The position numbers were made by a program, and so were the translations under genes. A stretch of DNA of 64,000 nucleotides from Lysobacterales bacterium (GTDB lineage: Bacteria > Pseudomonadota > Gammaproteobacteria > Xanthomonadales > Marinicellaceae): positions 1 to 64,000 of the forward strand of contig JALSLV010000112.1 of assembly GCA_026988115.1 (NCBI GenBank), in the 5' to 3' direction. Positions within the stretch are counted from its first letter, which is position 1; each line of letters starts with the position of its first letter. The notes below the pieces were generated by a model, which was not told the origin of the DNA, did no database searches, and saw nothing but the letters and a program-made list of their open reading frames with translations. This document shows positions 25,533 to 35,915 of the stretch, one piece after another.

Positions 25533-25786
25533 TGAATAAACTGTTTTTGATATTAGTTGTTATGGTATTGTCTTCGTGTTCGCAAGAACCCGAAGACGAT
25601 AATTCTGCGCAATGGCCGCGCCAAGATGGAGTTTTGGGAGAGTCACAAAAAGAAGTAACTCCCGTTAGAAAAAAATCATCAAACCACGTATTAAAAGGCT
25701 ATCAAGATAATATTCAACGCGCCAAAGACATGGAAAAAGAAGTTTTAAAAGCCGCCGAAAGGCAAAGAAAGGTTATTGATGGTTAA
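25532..25786 (+). CDS. Small lipoprotein upstream of gspC
   Basis: 84 residues. The signal sequence ends in a lipobox (VMVLSSC, Cys at about 16), so it is a lipoprotein; the mature part is charged and has a helical C-terminus (RAKDMEKEVLKAAERQRKV). It overlaps the acyl-CoA dehydrogenase stop by one base (TAATG) and gspC by 8 bases. The family is unknown. Its position suggests a type II secretion accessory protein such as a pilotin-like factor, but it has no pilotin signature. Confidence 0.7.
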   Translation: MNKLFLILVVMVLSSCSQEPEDDNSAQWPRQDGVLGESQKEVTPVRKKSSNHVLKGYQDNIQRAKDMEKEVLKAAERQRKVIDG

Positions 25787-26624
25787 TTCAAAAGAAAGCC
25801 TTTATTCCTTAATTAATTGGCTCATGATTGGGCTAATTGTGTTTTTGTGGCTGCAGTTTTTTTTGTCATCCTCGGATGGTTTTGATGTTCAAACCGCTAA
25901 AACCACAACGTCATACAATTCTCCACAATTTTCTAATGACTCAATTGAGCAGTATCATATTTTTGGTTCACAAGGGCAGTTGATAGATATACCTTTAAAC
26001 CAAGGAAATACCAGTTTAGATCTTATATTGAATGGAACAATGAGTAACCTCGATGCCCAAACAGGGATGGCATACATCAGTAATGTCCAAGGCAAACAAG
26101 AAGTCTTTAAGGTGGGAGATAAGATATTTGATGGTGCAACCCTGAAAGAAATCTATAAAGACTATGTTGTATTAGAACACAATGGACGCAATGAACGTTT
26201 ATCGCTTTCTGAAAAAATACAGGGCATGGATGTTGTTTCAAATAAAAAACTCAGAAAAAATAAAGGTACGCCACCTGCTTACTTAAAACATTTACAAGGC
26301 AACCAAACGCGTAATTGGCAAGAGTTAATGGATCAACAAAAATACGATGCCAATAAAATCTCGAAAATTGTCAGTAATATTAATATTGTCACTGACCAAG
26401 TGGGTCGCGTCCAAGGCTTGCGGGTGTCCAACTTGGCGAGCGGTGATTTGCTTTCAAAAAATGGTTTAAAGTCCAACGACATCATTACCGCTATTAATGG
26501 CAAAAAAGTCTCTGCTGCTAATATGATGACTATTCAACAAACATTAAAACAAAACCCCAATGCAACCATTACCATCAAGCGCAATGGTCAATTGCAAAAC
26601 ATACAAGTCAATTTAAATCAATGA
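25779..26624 (+). CDS. gspC: Type II secretion inner-membrane protein GspC
   Basis: 281 residues from the ATG at 25779, which follows AAAGG; the TTG at 25776 is less likely. A short cytosolic start and one membrane helix (about 14-30) lead to the homology region (FGSQGQLIDIPLNQGNTSLD, GMAYISNVQGKQEVFKVGDK) that contacts the secretin, and a C-terminal PDZ domain (about 200-281: VQGLRVSNLASGDLLSKNGL, NDIITAINGKKV). GspC links the inner-membrane platform to GspD and helps select substrates. The next gene, a hydrolase, overlaps it by 4 bases. Confidence 0.9.
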   Translation: MVNSKESLYSLINWLMIGLIVFLWLQFFLSSSDGFDVQTAKTTTSYNSPQFSNDSIEQYHIFGSQGQLIDIPLNQGNTSLDLILNGTMSNLDAQTGMAYISNVQGKQEVFKVGDKIFDGATLKEIYKDYVVLEHNGRNERLSLSEKIQGMDVVSNKKLRKNKGTPPAYLKHLQGNQTRNWQELMDQQKYDANKISKIVSNINIVTDQVGRVQGLRVSNLASGDLLSKNGLKSNDIITAINGKKVSAANMMTIQQTLKQNPNATITIKRNGQLQNIQVNLNQ

Positions 26625-27541
26625 TAAGAAAAATATTTGCTCTTTTAATTGTCCTAGTAGCACTCTCCTTGTTACTTGTACCAAAATTTTATACCGATGA
26701 GCAACACGAGTTAGATTCGCATATAAGAGCAGGAACTCCAGGTGAATACCTTGAATTGTCACAAGGAGTGACTCATTACCAACAAGCCAATATTGATGCA
26801 AAAGAAGTGGTTGTTTTAGTGCATGGCTTTTCAGTTCCTTATTACATTTGGGAACCAACCTATGAATTTTTAAAAAATCAAAATTTTCGTGTTATTCGGT
26901 ACGATTTATATGGGCGAGGTTATTCTGATCGACCTGAAGTGGAGTATGACCAAGCACTTTTTGACAGGCAAATTTTAGATTTACTTGATGAGTTAAAGAT
27001 TAAACAACCGATTAATATCATGGGTTTGTCCATGGGTGGAGCGGTTGTGGCAAAGTTTGTGGCAGACCATCCAGAAAAAGTTAAAAAGGCTATTTTTATT
27101 GACCCATCACACCGTTCTTTTTACAAAAGAACGCTAGCGATTCCTTTGGTTGGTGACTTTTATGCCGCTGTATTTATGATGCCTAAAGTTGCTCAAGGGC
27201 AATTAAGTGACTTTTATTACCCAGAAAATTTTCCCAATTGGGTCGAAAAGTATAAAGAACAAATGCAATACAAAGGGTTTCGCCGAGCCATTGTTTCGAC
27301 ATTGGTGCATTTTGCCAAACCTGATAAGCTGCCTTGGTATGAACGAATTGGGTCTTTAGGTAAAGATGTTTTGCTTATTTGGGGCAGAGAAGACCAAACA
27401 TTGCCCCTTGCTGACAGTCAACGTGTCGCAGATGCGTTAAAAACAAAAACGTTTATTGTGGAAAAATCGGGACATTTGCCACATTTAGAGCATCCGCAAA
27501 TTGTAAATGCGAAGATATTAAGCTTTCTTAGGGAAAACTAA
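26621..27541 (+). CDS. Alpha/beta hydrolase between gspC and gspD
   Basis: 306 residues. An N-terminal hydrophobic segment (about 5-22) acts as an anchor or uncleaved signal. The hydrolase fold follows: oxyanion VLVHGFSVPYYIWEP (about 66-80), nucleophile GLSMGG (Ser137), an acid in IWGREDQTLP and the catalytic His in KSGHLPHLEHP. This resembles MhpC/haloperoxidase-type hydrolases; the substrate is unknown. It overlaps gspC by ATGA, so it is part of the secretion operon. Such a gene is not a standard T2SS component. It may be a secreted enzyme made with its exporter or an accessory protein. Confidence 0.85.
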   Translation: MIRKIFALLIVLVALSLLLVPKFYTDEQHELDSHIRAGTPGEYLELSQGVTHYQQANIDAKEVVVLVHGFSVPYYIWEPTYEFLKNQNFRVIRYDLYGRGYSDRPEVEYDQALFDRQILDLLDELKIKQPINIMGLSMGGAVVAKFVADHPEKVKKAIFIDPSHRSFYKRTLAIPLVGDFYAAVFMMPKVAQGQLSDFYYPENFPNWVEKYKEQMQYKGFRRAIVSTLVHFAKPDKLPWYERIGSLGKDVLLIWGREDQTLPLADSQRVADALKTKTFIVEKSGHLPHLEHPQIVNAKILSFLREN

Positions 27542-27594
27542 CTCAATTTAGGTTAAAATCAAATTTACCAACATAAAAATGATAAAACCAAAAA

Positions 27595-29457
27595 ATGAAA
27601 TTCAATAAAATTATTCTTGCCACTGTATTTATTTTGAGCAGTTTAAGTGTGTTTGCGGCTGATGAAGAACTTCGCAGCTTGAACCTGCAAGATGCCGATA
27701 TTCGTTTACTCATCGAGACAGTTTCTGATATAACCAAGAAAAACTTTATCATTGATCCGCAAATTCAAGCCAAAGTCACGGTGATTTCAGGGCGACCTGT
27801 GCATAAAGATGAAATCTACGACATCTTTTTAACGGTATTAAACGTGCATGGATTGGCAGCCATTAATGATGGCAACAGCATTAAAATCATTCCAGAAAGC
27901 GATATTGGTGGTGTTATTGGCGAACTGAATCAAGCCAATGGCAGTGATTTTGTCACACGCATCGTGCCATTAAAGTATGTACCAGCTCAAGAATTGTTGA
28001 CCATGTTGAAAAGCATTAATAAAAAAACCAATATTATTGCCCACAAAGAAAGCAACCTCTTAATTATTTCTGATCGGGCTAAAAATGTTGAGCGTATGCT
28101 TACCATTATTCATCGCATTGATAAAAAATCCGATTCATCTATCGACATGATTTCTCTGCAACATGCCAATGCAACTGAAGTCGCACAAACAATAGAATCT
28201 TTGCTTGATACAGGAACAGCAGCTTTGGGAAGTAAAACTAAAATTGTTGCCGATGAGCGAACCAATTCCGTTATTATCAATGCGCCACCTTCATTGAAAA
28301 TACGTATTCACACCTTGATTGCACAACTGGATAAACCGCTTGAAACAAATACGCAATCACAAGTTATTAAGCTTAAATATTCCGAAGCAGAATCATTGGT
28401 GTCAATTTTAGAAACCTTAGCCAACAAATCACAAGTTAATGCAAGTGGTGAAAAATCGAACGAACAAAATGCCACCATCCAAGCACACAAAGAAACAAAC
28501 TCTTTGGTTATCAATGCATCACCGACCGTGTTTAGAAACCTGCAAAGTGCCATCAATCAATTAGATGTACCTAGACCACAAGTTTTGGTTGAAGCAATAA
28601 TTGCCGAAATTACAGTTGATCACTCTAAAGAAGCGGGGTTTCAATGGCAAGGTTTGTTAGACCAACTCAATGGTGGTGAAGGCTTAGTTGGCGGAACAAA
28701 TTATGGTATTATTGGCAATATACTCTCTCCAAATACCGCAGGAGGATTGGTCAATAATGGGGTTAATGTCGGTTATGTGCATTTGGATGGAGAAGGCAAT
28801 CCGCAAATTGGTGCATTATTGTCCGCTTTAGCACAAAACACCAATAACAATATATTATCCACACCTTCCTTGGTCACCTTAAATAATAAAGAAGCCTCAT
28901 TGTCTGTTGGGCAAGAAGTGCCTTTTTTAACAGGACAGTTTACCAACACAGGTGCTAATAATGGTTCGACTAATCCATTTTCAACGATTCAGCGCAAAGA
29001 CATTGGGATTTCACTCACCGTGACACCACATATTTATGAAGGCAACCAAATTGTTTTAGACATTGCACAAGAGGTGTCTTCTTTAGCACAATCTGCAACC
29101 ACAGTAGATGTGATTACTAACAAACGCACCCTAACCACTTCGGTAATGGTGCCCAATGATGGCGTTATTGTTTTGGGTGGCCTGATTGATGATTCCATTG
29201 AAGAAACCATCAAAAAAGTGCCTTTGTTGGGAGATATTCCAGTAATTAGAAATTTATTTAGGCACAAAAAAAAGACGCGTGTTAAACGCAATTTAATGAT
29301 TTTTATTCACCCTAAAATCTTAGACAGCAGTAATCAAACGGATGTGACCAATAAATATTATAATGACATGAGAGGGCAGCAACTTGAAAAAATAGATAAA
29401 TCCCAATTTATCAAAGAGGGCATTGTTTTACCAGAGCAAATTATTGATAATGAATAA
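27595..29457 (+). CDS. gspD: Type II secretion secretin GspD
   Basis: 620 residues: a signal peptide (MKFNKIILATVFILSSLSVFA), the N0 domain beginning LRSLNLQDADIRLLIETVSD, N1-N3 repeats (for example VPLKYVPAQELLTMLKSIN, VIKLKYSEAESLVSILETLA), and a secretin domain from about residue 330 with VLVEAIIAEI, LSTPSLVTLNNKEASLSVGQ, PFLTG and VPLLGDIPVIRNLF. It forms the outer-membrane channel. It is distinct from the pilus secretin at 45695-47440. 53 bases separate it from the hydrolase. Confidence 0.95.
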   Translation: MKFNKIILATVFILSSLSVFAADEELRSLNLQDADIRLLIETVSDITKKNFIIDPQIQAKVTVISGRPVHKDEIYDIFLTVLNVHGLAAINDGNSIKIIPESDIGGVIGELNQANGSDFVTRIVPLKYVPAQELLTMLKSINKKTNIIAHKESNLLIISDRAKNVERMLTIIHRIDKKSDSSIDMISLQHANATEVAQTIESLLDTGTAALGSKTKIVADERTNSVIINAPPSLKIRIHTLIAQLDKPLETNTQSQVIKLKYSEAESLVSILETLANKSQVNASGEKSNEQNATIQAHKETNSLVINASPTVFRNLQSAINQLDVPRPQVLVEAIIAEITVDHSKEAGFQWQGLLDQLNGGEGLVGGTNYGIIGNILSPNTAGGLVNNGVNVGYVHLDGEGNPQIGALLSALAQNTNNNILSTPSLVTLNNKEASLSVGQEVPFLTGQFTNTGANNGSTNPFSTIQRKDIGISLTVTPHIYEGNQIVLDIAQEVSSLAQSATTVDVITNKRTLTTSVMVPNDGVIVLGGLIDDSIEETIKKVPLLGDIPVIRNLFRHKKKTRVKRNLMIFIHPKILDSSNQTDVTNKYYNDMRGQQLEKIDKSQFIKEGIVLPEQIIDNE

Positions 29458-30901
29458 AGGTAAGTTTCCATCTTATGGTTTTGCTCGAAAGCGGGGAGGT
29501 ACCATCGAATCATGGGATAATGAAAAGGCACTTTTGGCATTAAGCCAGTCGGCAACTACCGAAACAATAGACGAGTTGCAACGATTTGCAGGGACGCTGT
29601 GTGAGGCAAACTTTTATAGCGATGCAGAGTACAAGAATGTTATCCAAAAACTCTACCAGCAACAAAAAGCCTTATCCGATGATGTTATCGACTTTGAAAA
29701 CCAACCAGGACTGGCAGAAATTGCCGATGACTTGGGAGAGCCTGAAGATTTACTCGAAAGCAACGATGATGCGCCTATTATCCGTTTAATAAATGCCATG
29801 TTATCCGATGCAGTAAAGGTAAACGCCTCGGATATTCATATTGAGCCCTTTGAGGACAGAGTATCGGTGCGTTACCGAGTCGATGGCACCTTGCAAGAGG
29901 TCATTGCACCACCCAAAGCGATTGCACCATTAATTTCATCGCGCATTAAAATTATGTCCAAGTTGGATATATCCGAAAAACGTTTGCCACAAGATGGACG
30001 TATCTCAATCAAAATAGCAGGACGTTCGGTGGATGTACGTGTTTCCACTATTCCTGGAGCATTTGGTGAGCGTATCGTTATGCGTTTACTGGATAAACAA
30101 GCAGGAAAGCTGGATTTAACCCATTTAGGAATGAAAAAGGAAGACTTAATCACCATGGAAAAAATGGTCAATTTGCCGCATGGGATTATACTGGTCACAG
30201 GACCAACGGGATCAGGAAAAACCACCACTTTATATGCTGGAATCGAAACCATCAACGACCGCAGTCGTAATATCATGACAGTAGAAGACCCGATTGAATA
30301 TTATTTAGCTGGTATTTCGCAAACCCAAATTAATTCAAAAATTGACATGACTTTTGCCAAAGGATTACGTGCTATTTTGCGTCAAGATCCAGATGTTATC
30401 ATGGTGGGTGAGATACGTGATTTGGAAACAGCAGAAATTGCTGTTCAGGCAAGTCTAACAGGACATTTGGTGTTGTCCACTTTACACACCAATACAGCCG
30501 TGGGTGCCATTACTCGACTAATTGACATGGGGGTTGCTCCATTTTTATTGGCATCCAGTGTTAAAGCCGTTTTAGCCCAACGGTTGGTTCGTGTGTTAAA
30601 TCCAAAGACACGAATCGCTTACCAGCCCGATGAAAAAGAATGTGAAATATTCGGCATTAAACCACAAACACTGTATAGAGCCGATGATAAATTACCCATT
30701 CAAGAAGCCTATTCTGGTCGTACCGGCATTTACGAATTAGTCACGGTTGATGAAAAAATGAAAACCTTAATTCATCAAGGGGCATCCGAACAGCAATTAG
30801 AAGCTCATGCACGTAAATCTTCGAGCTCAATTCGTGCTGATGGTGTATTGAAAATGCAACAAGGCATCACCACCGCTGATGAAATTTTGCGTGTAACTTA
30901 A
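29450..30901 (+). CDS. gspE: Type II secretion ATPase GspE lacking the zinc-binding cysteines
   Basis: 483 residues from the ATG at 29450, which overlaps gspD by 8 bases. N-terminal N1E-type domain; ATPase core with Walker A GPTGSGKTTT (about 251), the Asp box DPIEYYL, Walker B DPDVIMVGEIRD and the His box GHLVLSTLHTN. Between QRLVRVLNPKTR and SGRTGIYELV the usual two CxxC pairs are replaced by non-Cys sequence (only one Cys, in EKECEIF), so no zinc site is present. The pilus ATPase at 50072-51775 keeps both pairs. The protein powers pseudopilus assembly. Confidence 0.92.
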   Translation: MNKGKFPSYGFARKRGGTIESWDNEKALLALSQSATTETIDELQRFAGTLCEANFYSDAEYKNVIQKLYQQQKALSDDVIDFENQPGLAEIADDLGEPEDLLESNDDAPIIRLINAMLSDAVKVNASDIHIEPFEDRVSVRYRVDGTLQEVIAPPKAIAPLISSRIKIMSKLDISEKRLPQDGRISIKIAGRSVDVRVSTIPGAFGERIVMRLLDKQAGKLDLTHLGMKKEDLITMEKMVNLPHGIILVTGPTGSGKTTTLYAGIETINDRSRNIMTVEDPIEYYLAGISQTQINSKIDMTFAKGLRAILRQDPDVIMVGEIRDLETAEIAVQASLTGHLVLSTLHTNTAVGAITRLIDMGVAPFLLASSVKAVLAQRLVRVLNPKTRIAYQPDEKECEIFGIKPQTLYRADDKLPIQEAYSGRTGIYELVTVDEKMKTLIHQGASEQQLEAHARKSSSSIRADGVLKMQQGITTADEILRVT

Positions 30902-30905
30902 ACCG

Positions 30906-32120
30906 ATGGATGCTTATGAATACAAGTCATTAGACCCGTCAGGAAAAACCAAATCAGGCGTGTGTCAAGCCGATACGGAAAAACATGTCAGGCAAATTTT
31001 GCGCCAACAAAACTTAATTCCAATAGAAATTAAAAAGGTTAACGCCCAAGAAATAAGCGGTCAGAAGGATAAAAAATTCAGTACCACGTTACGAACTGGA
31101 GAGTTGCCTATCATTATTCGTCAATTGTCCACTCTTATGAAAGCAGGGTTGCCTTTGGATGAAGCGTTAAGCACCACAATTGAACAAAGTGATCACAAAA
31201 ACACAAAAAAAATCCTGATGACATGTCGAGCTAAACTCATGGAAGGGCATACGTTGGCATACGCCATGGGTTTATTTCCCAAAGCTTTTGATGAACTCAT
31301 CACCACCAGTGTTGAAGCTGGCGAACAATCAGGGCATTTGGATGAGGTTTTATTGCGATTGTCCGAATATTTAGAACAACGCCAAGACATGAGCAAACAA
31401 TCGTGGATGGCATTACTTTATCCTTTGATTTTAATAGTGACATCCATTGCTGTTGTCTCTGGTTTAATGGTCTATATCGTCCCTAAAGTTATTCAAGTTT
31501 TTGAAAACAACAATGCCCAATTACCCGCCATAACCCGTGCATTAGTGTCATTAAGTGATTGGTTGCGGCATTATGGCATCTATTTTTTGGTGATTTTATT
31601 GGTGTTTATCGTTGCCTTTATCTTCACTTTACAGAATAAGCCATTTAAGCACAGGTGGCATCAATTTTTATTAAAATTGCCTTTAGCTGGCAGTTTTATT
31701 CAGGTTTCACAATCGGCTAAATTCACCCGAACTTTGGGAATATTGACTAAATCCACCGTTCCAATCGTGCACGCCTTATCGCTATCATCCAAAGTGGTTA
31801 AAAACCTTGCCATAAAACAAGCCATTGAAAAAACAGCAGCGCAAGTGCGAGAAGGTTCCAGTTTAAGTCAATCACTCAAGTCAAATGGCTACTTCCCTCC
31901 CATGACTATACGTCTGATTCACTCAGGCGAGCAATCGGGTATCTTATCAGAGATGCTCGAACGCGCAGCCGATACCCAAGAACGCGATGTTAATCACCGT
32001 TTAAGTTCCATTATTGGCATTATGCAGCCCGTTGCAATTCTCATCGTTGGCATGATGATACTGCTTATTGTACTGGCGATGTTATTGCCGATATTCCAAA
32101 TGAATACGATTATTAATTAG
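30906..32120 (+). CDS. gspF: Type II secretion platform protein GspF
   Basis: 404 residues with two T2SSF domains and three membrane segments (about 172-195, 222-242 and 372-395). Family marks are MDAYEYKSLDPSGKTKSG at the start, QLSTLMKAGLPLDEAL, GEQSGHLDEVLLRLSEYLEQ, and the second copy GEQSGILSEMLERAADTQE. It is the inner-membrane platform that GspE acts on. It starts 4 bases after gspE. The pseudopilin genes gspG-K and gspL-M do not follow, so the operon here is only C, D, E and F, as in some Xanthomonadales where the rest lies elsewhere. Confidence 0.93.
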   Translation: MDAYEYKSLDPSGKTKSGVCQADTEKHVRQILRQQNLIPIEIKKVNAQEISGQKDKKFSTTLRTGELPIIIRQLSTLMKAGLPLDEALSTTIEQSDHKNTKKILMTCRAKLMEGHTLAYAMGLFPKAFDELITTSVEAGEQSGHLDEVLLRLSEYLEQRQDMSKQSWMALLYPLILIVTSIAVVSGLMVYIVPKVIQVFENNNAQLPAITRALVSLSDWLRHYGIYFLVILLVFIVAFIFTLQNKPFKHRWHQFLLKLPLAGSFIQVSQSAKFTRTLGILTKSTVPIVHALSLSSKVVKNLAIKQAIEKTAAQVREGSSLSQSLKSNGYFPPMTIRLIHSGEQSGILSEMLERAADTQERDVNHRLSSIIGIMQPVAILIVGMMILLIVLAMLLPIFQMNTIIN

Positions 32121-32151
32121 GTTTAATATTTTGTTACAATTGCTTTCTTAA

Positions 32152-33402
32152 TCAGAGGCTGTCTTTTAAATTTTTCTTTAAACCTGAAACAATGGCATGA
32201 AAAATTAAAAGAGCAAGAAAATATAAAACCAAATAAGCGAGTAAGGTATTTCCAATAAAATAGGAAGTGTTATTTTTGTAAGCTTTAAGTTCTTGAGTGT
32301 ACCACGATAAATTGTTAGCAAAGCTGCTTGTAGGTTTAATTTCAAAAGTGTTGGTAGATGGATTAAAATCATAGACCTTAAAAGATTTACCGTGCTTGCC
32401 ATCAGGACTAAATAAAATTTCAGGTTCTTTATCCTTATCTAAATTTATTATTCGAGACAGGAAAAAAGGGTTGTCGTAGGGATAAAAGGCAAAGTGAAAA
32501 ACAGTATCGGATTCATCAGCTCCGAATCGTCCCTCATGAATAAGAATCGAGGAGAGCAATGGCTTGCCATTTTTTGAAACAATATCCACAAACTTATCGC
32601 CATCGAAATTTATGTGTTCATTCTTTGCTAAGAAATACTGATTATCAAGGTTTTCTAGCGTTTTTTGTTTAAAGTGATAATGTGTCCAATTAAAGAAAAG
32701 GTTTGTGGTCATAATGAGAGCAAAAAAGACAGCTATTGGTGTATAAAAAAAGTATTTGGCTTTATAGTAGGGCTTGATAGCTTGCAAAAAGGCTTTTGAT
32801 TTTGGAGATGGATTGCTGCGAAATTGTTCTAATTCACCTCTTTTCCAGGCAAAATATTCTTTGGTTGAGATAAATTGAGGAGTAATTCCTGAGGTTTTCG
32901 CTAAGGTGTCTATAAGTTCATTTGAGTTATCGATATTATTCGTGTTAAATGTAATGACCTTATCATTGCTTAATCGAATCGCTAATTGCTTGTTGTAAGA
33001 TGTGTTATAACTGGCATTTGCGACAACCGATGATAGGATATTGCCAATGGCTCGCCCTGTTGCTTGGGGACTGCTCCCTATCATGGCTCTGTTTCTTTTA
33101 TTGTGTGGTAGAATTGAGATAAGCACCAATTCTTTAAAGAGGTTTATGTTGTATAGTTCAACTTTATGCATCAACTTTTTTACAATCATTTCATTTGCAT
33201 TTATATAAATCGTAACAAAGTTTCGCCCGATTAAGAAACGAGCAATAAAAATAAAAAGCAGAGATGAAAAAATACCAAAAATTGAGCCTATTGTGGGGAA
33301 GAATAAAGCAAAAATAATACCCGAGCCACCAGAAAAAAAAAGGGGCATCGAAAAAAACAACGAAAGTGTTCTTGCTGGCTTATTCGTTTTGTAACATTTC
33401 AT
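32152..33402 (-). CDS. Membrane protein of unknown function
   Basis: 416 residues. Two closely spaced hydrophobic segments lie near the N-terminus (about 15-33 and 36-56), followed by a PH-like soluble stretch (TIYINANEMIVKKLMHKVEL), a third segment near 225-240, a beta-rich region and a last segment at about 388-408. I do not recognise a family; the fragment after the third segment (INLDKDKEPEILFSPDGKHG) resembles VCBS/repeat-like sequence. It is convergent with gspF and 16 bases downstream of the histidine kinase gene, so it may be co-transcribed with the kinase. Confidence 0.65.
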   Translation of the reverse strand: MKCYKTNKPARTLSLFFSMPLFFSGGSGIIFALFFPTIGSIFGIFSSLLFIFIARFLIGRNFVTIYINANEMIVKKLMHKVELYNINLFKELVLISILPHNKRNRAMIGSSPQATGRAIGNILSSVVANASYNTSYNKQLAIRLSNDKVITFNTNNIDNSNELIDTLAKTSGITPQFISTKEYFAWKRGELEQFRSNPSPKSKAFLQAIKPYYKAKYFFYTPIAVFFALIMTTNLFFNWTHYHFKQKTLENLDNQYFLAKNEHINFDGDKFVDIVSKNGKPLLSSILIHEGRFGADESDTVFHFAFYPYDNPFFLSRIINLDKDKEPEILFSPDGKHGKSFKVYDFNPSTNTFEIKPTSSFANNLSWYTQELKAYKNNTSYFIGNTLLAYLVLYFLALLIFHAIVSGLKKNLKDSL

Positions 33403-33418
33403 GGTAATAATAAAATCC

Positions 33419-35644
33419 TTATAGGTCTAATTTGCTCTTAATTTGTTTTTTAGTGTTTGCATAAACAGTTTTGAGTTGGTTGAAATTATTGGGTAAACTC
33501 TTATATTCTTTTTGTTTTAAGTTGTTTTCTAACATGATGCAACTTGCGTTTAATCGCATACAACCAATGGTAGCCGATGCCCCTTTGAGGGAGTGCACCA
33601 TTTTTTGAGCTTTGTCAAAATCTTTGTTTTTCAGTGAAGCGTGCAAATCCACCACTGTTTCTGCCATCGAAACAAGAGAATGTTGACACACTTTCACAAC
33701 CAATTCATGATTGCCTGAAACGCGTTGGTTAATGGCATTGTAGTCGAAAATAATGGCTTCTTTATATTGTTTATTTTGAGGAGTTGTTTTTTCTTTTGCT
33801 GTTGAATTATTTTCTGTTTGTGTTTCTTTGACTTCTGTTTTATTTGTGTTTGTTTCACTTTGTTTTCTGTCCTTGTGTAACCAATATTGTAATTTTTGTT
33901 GGATAACGTCTATTTCTATGGGTTTGGTCATGTAATCATCCATTCCAGAGGATAGGCATTTTTCTCTGTCTCCAACCATTGCACTTGCCGTCATGGCGAC
34001 AATAGCAATGTTGTAATTTCTTTGCTGAGGTTTTAATTGCCTAATTTTTCTTGTCGCTTCATAACCATCCATTTCTGGCATGTGGCAATCCATAAAAACC
34101 AAATCAAAATCTTTTTGTTCCAAGGCTTCTAATGCACCTAAACCGTTTTTTGCACTGCTTACCTTGGCGCCAAGCACTTCAAGCATATCCTGAGCCACCA
34201 TTATATTTGTTTCATTATCATCAACGATAAGAATGTTAGCGTCATTATGGTATATGTGTTTTTTGGAATGGTGAGTGTGCTGTGGCGTGTCAATTTTCTC
34301 AAGTCTTACAGTAAAGGAGATATGGGTTCCTTTGTTTGATGTTTCTTTAATAGCGATGTCGCCGCCTAAAAGTGAAGCTAATTGTTTGCAAATACTTAAA
34401 CCCAATCCTGTTCCTCCGTATTTCCTGGTGGTGGAATTATCGGCCTGAGTAAATCGTTCAAATATTGTATTCTTTTGCTCTGGACTAATGCCAATGCCAG
34501 TATCAATGACATCAAATTCTAAGATGGTAAATAGGTCATTGCTATAGTTTGGTTTACAATTAATAGTTATGGAACCCTTCTCGGTAAATTTGAGTGAATT
34601 ACTAATAAGGTTATTGAGGATTTGTTTAATCCTTCTAGAGTCTCCCTTAAACCACCGATTTAATTCAGGCGAACAATTGCATCTATAATTTAAGCCCGTG
34701 GCTCTTATGCTGCTACTGACATTAGAGGAAATATCGCTAATAAATTCAGTAAAGTTAAAGTCATGCAAGTCAACGCTCAACATTCCTGCTTCAATCTTAG
34801 AGAAATCAAGAATGTCATTAATAATGGCAAGCATAGAATTGGCACTGCTTTGAATTGCGTGCGCTCTTTGTTTTTGTTCTTCAGAAAGTTCATCCATTAA
34901 CAGTAAACTCAAGTTGCCCAAAACTCCATTCATGGGTGTGCGAATTTCATGGCTCATATTGGCAAGAAAGTCAGACTTTGCCTTATTGGAAATTTCCGAC
35001 TGTTCGTAGAGCTCTTTAAACTTTAAGTCGGTTTCATGAAATTGCATTTTTGTTTTTTTAGAATCAAGTTTAAGCCGTATTTTTTCTTTTAAATTGTGGT
35101 TAAGCTTCTTTGCGATAAATAAAGAAATAACCAGTAACAAAAAGAAGTAAAATGCTAAGACTAAGCTATTCTCATGGCGAGAATATAAAATGTTTGCAAT
35201 TAAAGGTATTAAGATAACAGCAGAAAAAATTCGAACCGCTTTTAAACTAGCAAAAATTGTACCAACAGAAGCAGCCACCACACCCGTAATAGTTAGATAC
35301 AATAAAGACTCTTCAATTAAGGCATTTTCTGGGTATAAAATTATTCCAGCAACACCCCAAGACAGTGCGGCGAGTAATGTGGACAGTAGAAATCGACGTT
35401 CCCAAAAAAGAGTGTCGATACTTAGGGATTCTTTCTTTAAATTGTAGCTGTGTTTAATATAAAACCCAAAAGATGTGGATAAAAGCAACAGGGAGAGCCA
35501 CATAATTTTTTTTTCAAACAGTATTTGATCTCTCAGGACAAAAAGTAAAACTATTGCGGAAAATAGATAGCCTAAATTAGTATAAACTAAGGTGTCGTAT
35601 AAAATAGTGAGTCTTTGGCGACTCATTCCCGTGTTTTTTTTCAC
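33419..35644 (-). CDS. Hybrid sensor histidine kinase with receiver and Hpt domains
   Basis: 741 residues. An N-terminal membrane region with about six helices (residues 20-180) and no periplasmic sensor domain is followed by a coiled-coil linker (about 185-222) and HisKA with [15 protein letters not shown] (His232). The HATPase domain has [17 protein letters not shown] and GGTGLGLS. A receiver domain follows ([10 protein letters not shown] at 471, phospho-acceptor in [12 protein letters not shown], Asp519, Lys574) and a C-terminal Hpt domain ([13 protein letters not shown], His684). This is a BarA/RpfC-like phosphorelay. The cognate regulator is not adjacent. Signals and targets are unknown. 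Confidence 0.92.
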   Translation of the reverse strand: MKKNTGMSRQRLTILYDTLVYTNLGYLFSAIVLLFVLRDQILFEKKIMWLSLLLLSTSFGFYIKHSYNLKKESLSIDTLFWERRFLLSTLLAALSWGVAGIILYPENALIEESLLYLTITGVVAASVGTIFASLKAVRIFSAVILIPLIANILYSRHENSLVLAFYFFLLLVISLFIAKKLNHNLKEKIRLKLDSKKTKMQFHETDLKFKELYEQSEISNKAKSDFLANMSHEIRTPMNGVLGNLSLLLMDELSEEQKQRAHAIQSSANSMLAIINDILDFSKIEAGMLSVDLHDFNFTEFISDISSNVSSSIRATGLNYRCNCSPELNRWFKGDSRRIKQILNNLISNSLKFTEKGSITINCKPNYSNDLFTILEFDVIDTGIGISPEQKNTIFERFTQADNSTTRKYGGTGLGLSICKQLASLLGGDIAIKETSNKGTHISFTVRLEKIDTPQHTHHSKKHIYHNDANILIVDDNETNIMVAQDMLEVLGAKVSSAKNGLGALEALEQKDFDLVFMDCHMPEMDGYEATRKIRQLKPQQRNYNIAIVAMTASAMVGDREKCLSSGMDDYMTKPIEIDVIQQKLQYWLHKDRKQSETNTNKTEVKETQTENNSTAKEKTTPQNKQYKEAIIFDYNAINQRVSGNHELVVKVCQHSLVSMAETVVDLHASLKNKDFDKAQKMVHSLKGASATIGCMRLNASCIMLENNLKQKEYKSLPNNFNQLKTVYANTKKQIKSKLDL

Positions 35645-35915
35645 TCTTTTGCCATTTGTAATTAATTAATAAATTTAACTCCTAAATTAAGGGAGAAAAA
35701 GGGTTAATGTATACATGGGATTATTTTTAGGGTTGAAATTATTATATCTGCACACTTGTTATAGTTTACATCTGTCTTAAACGCTATGCAATTATCACGG
35801 ATATATTTTGTGCTTTCTACGGGTTTCTTAGAAATGAATATTCGACAAAATATTTCTGTTAAGATGTGCTTAACAAAGGTAAACTAGCGTACACCTTAAC
35901 TTTTGGTTTAAATTT
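35645..35915. other. Intergenic region between kinase and carboxypeptidase
   Basis: 271 bases with two divergent genes on either side. It is AT-rich and holds no gene, obvious terminator or palindrome that I can support; promoters for both genes must lie here. Confidence 0.6.

Noticed and set aside
35645-35915. Search for a riboswitch or tRNA between the kinase and carboxypeptidase genes
   Set aside because: No conserved core or cloverleaf could be drawn.
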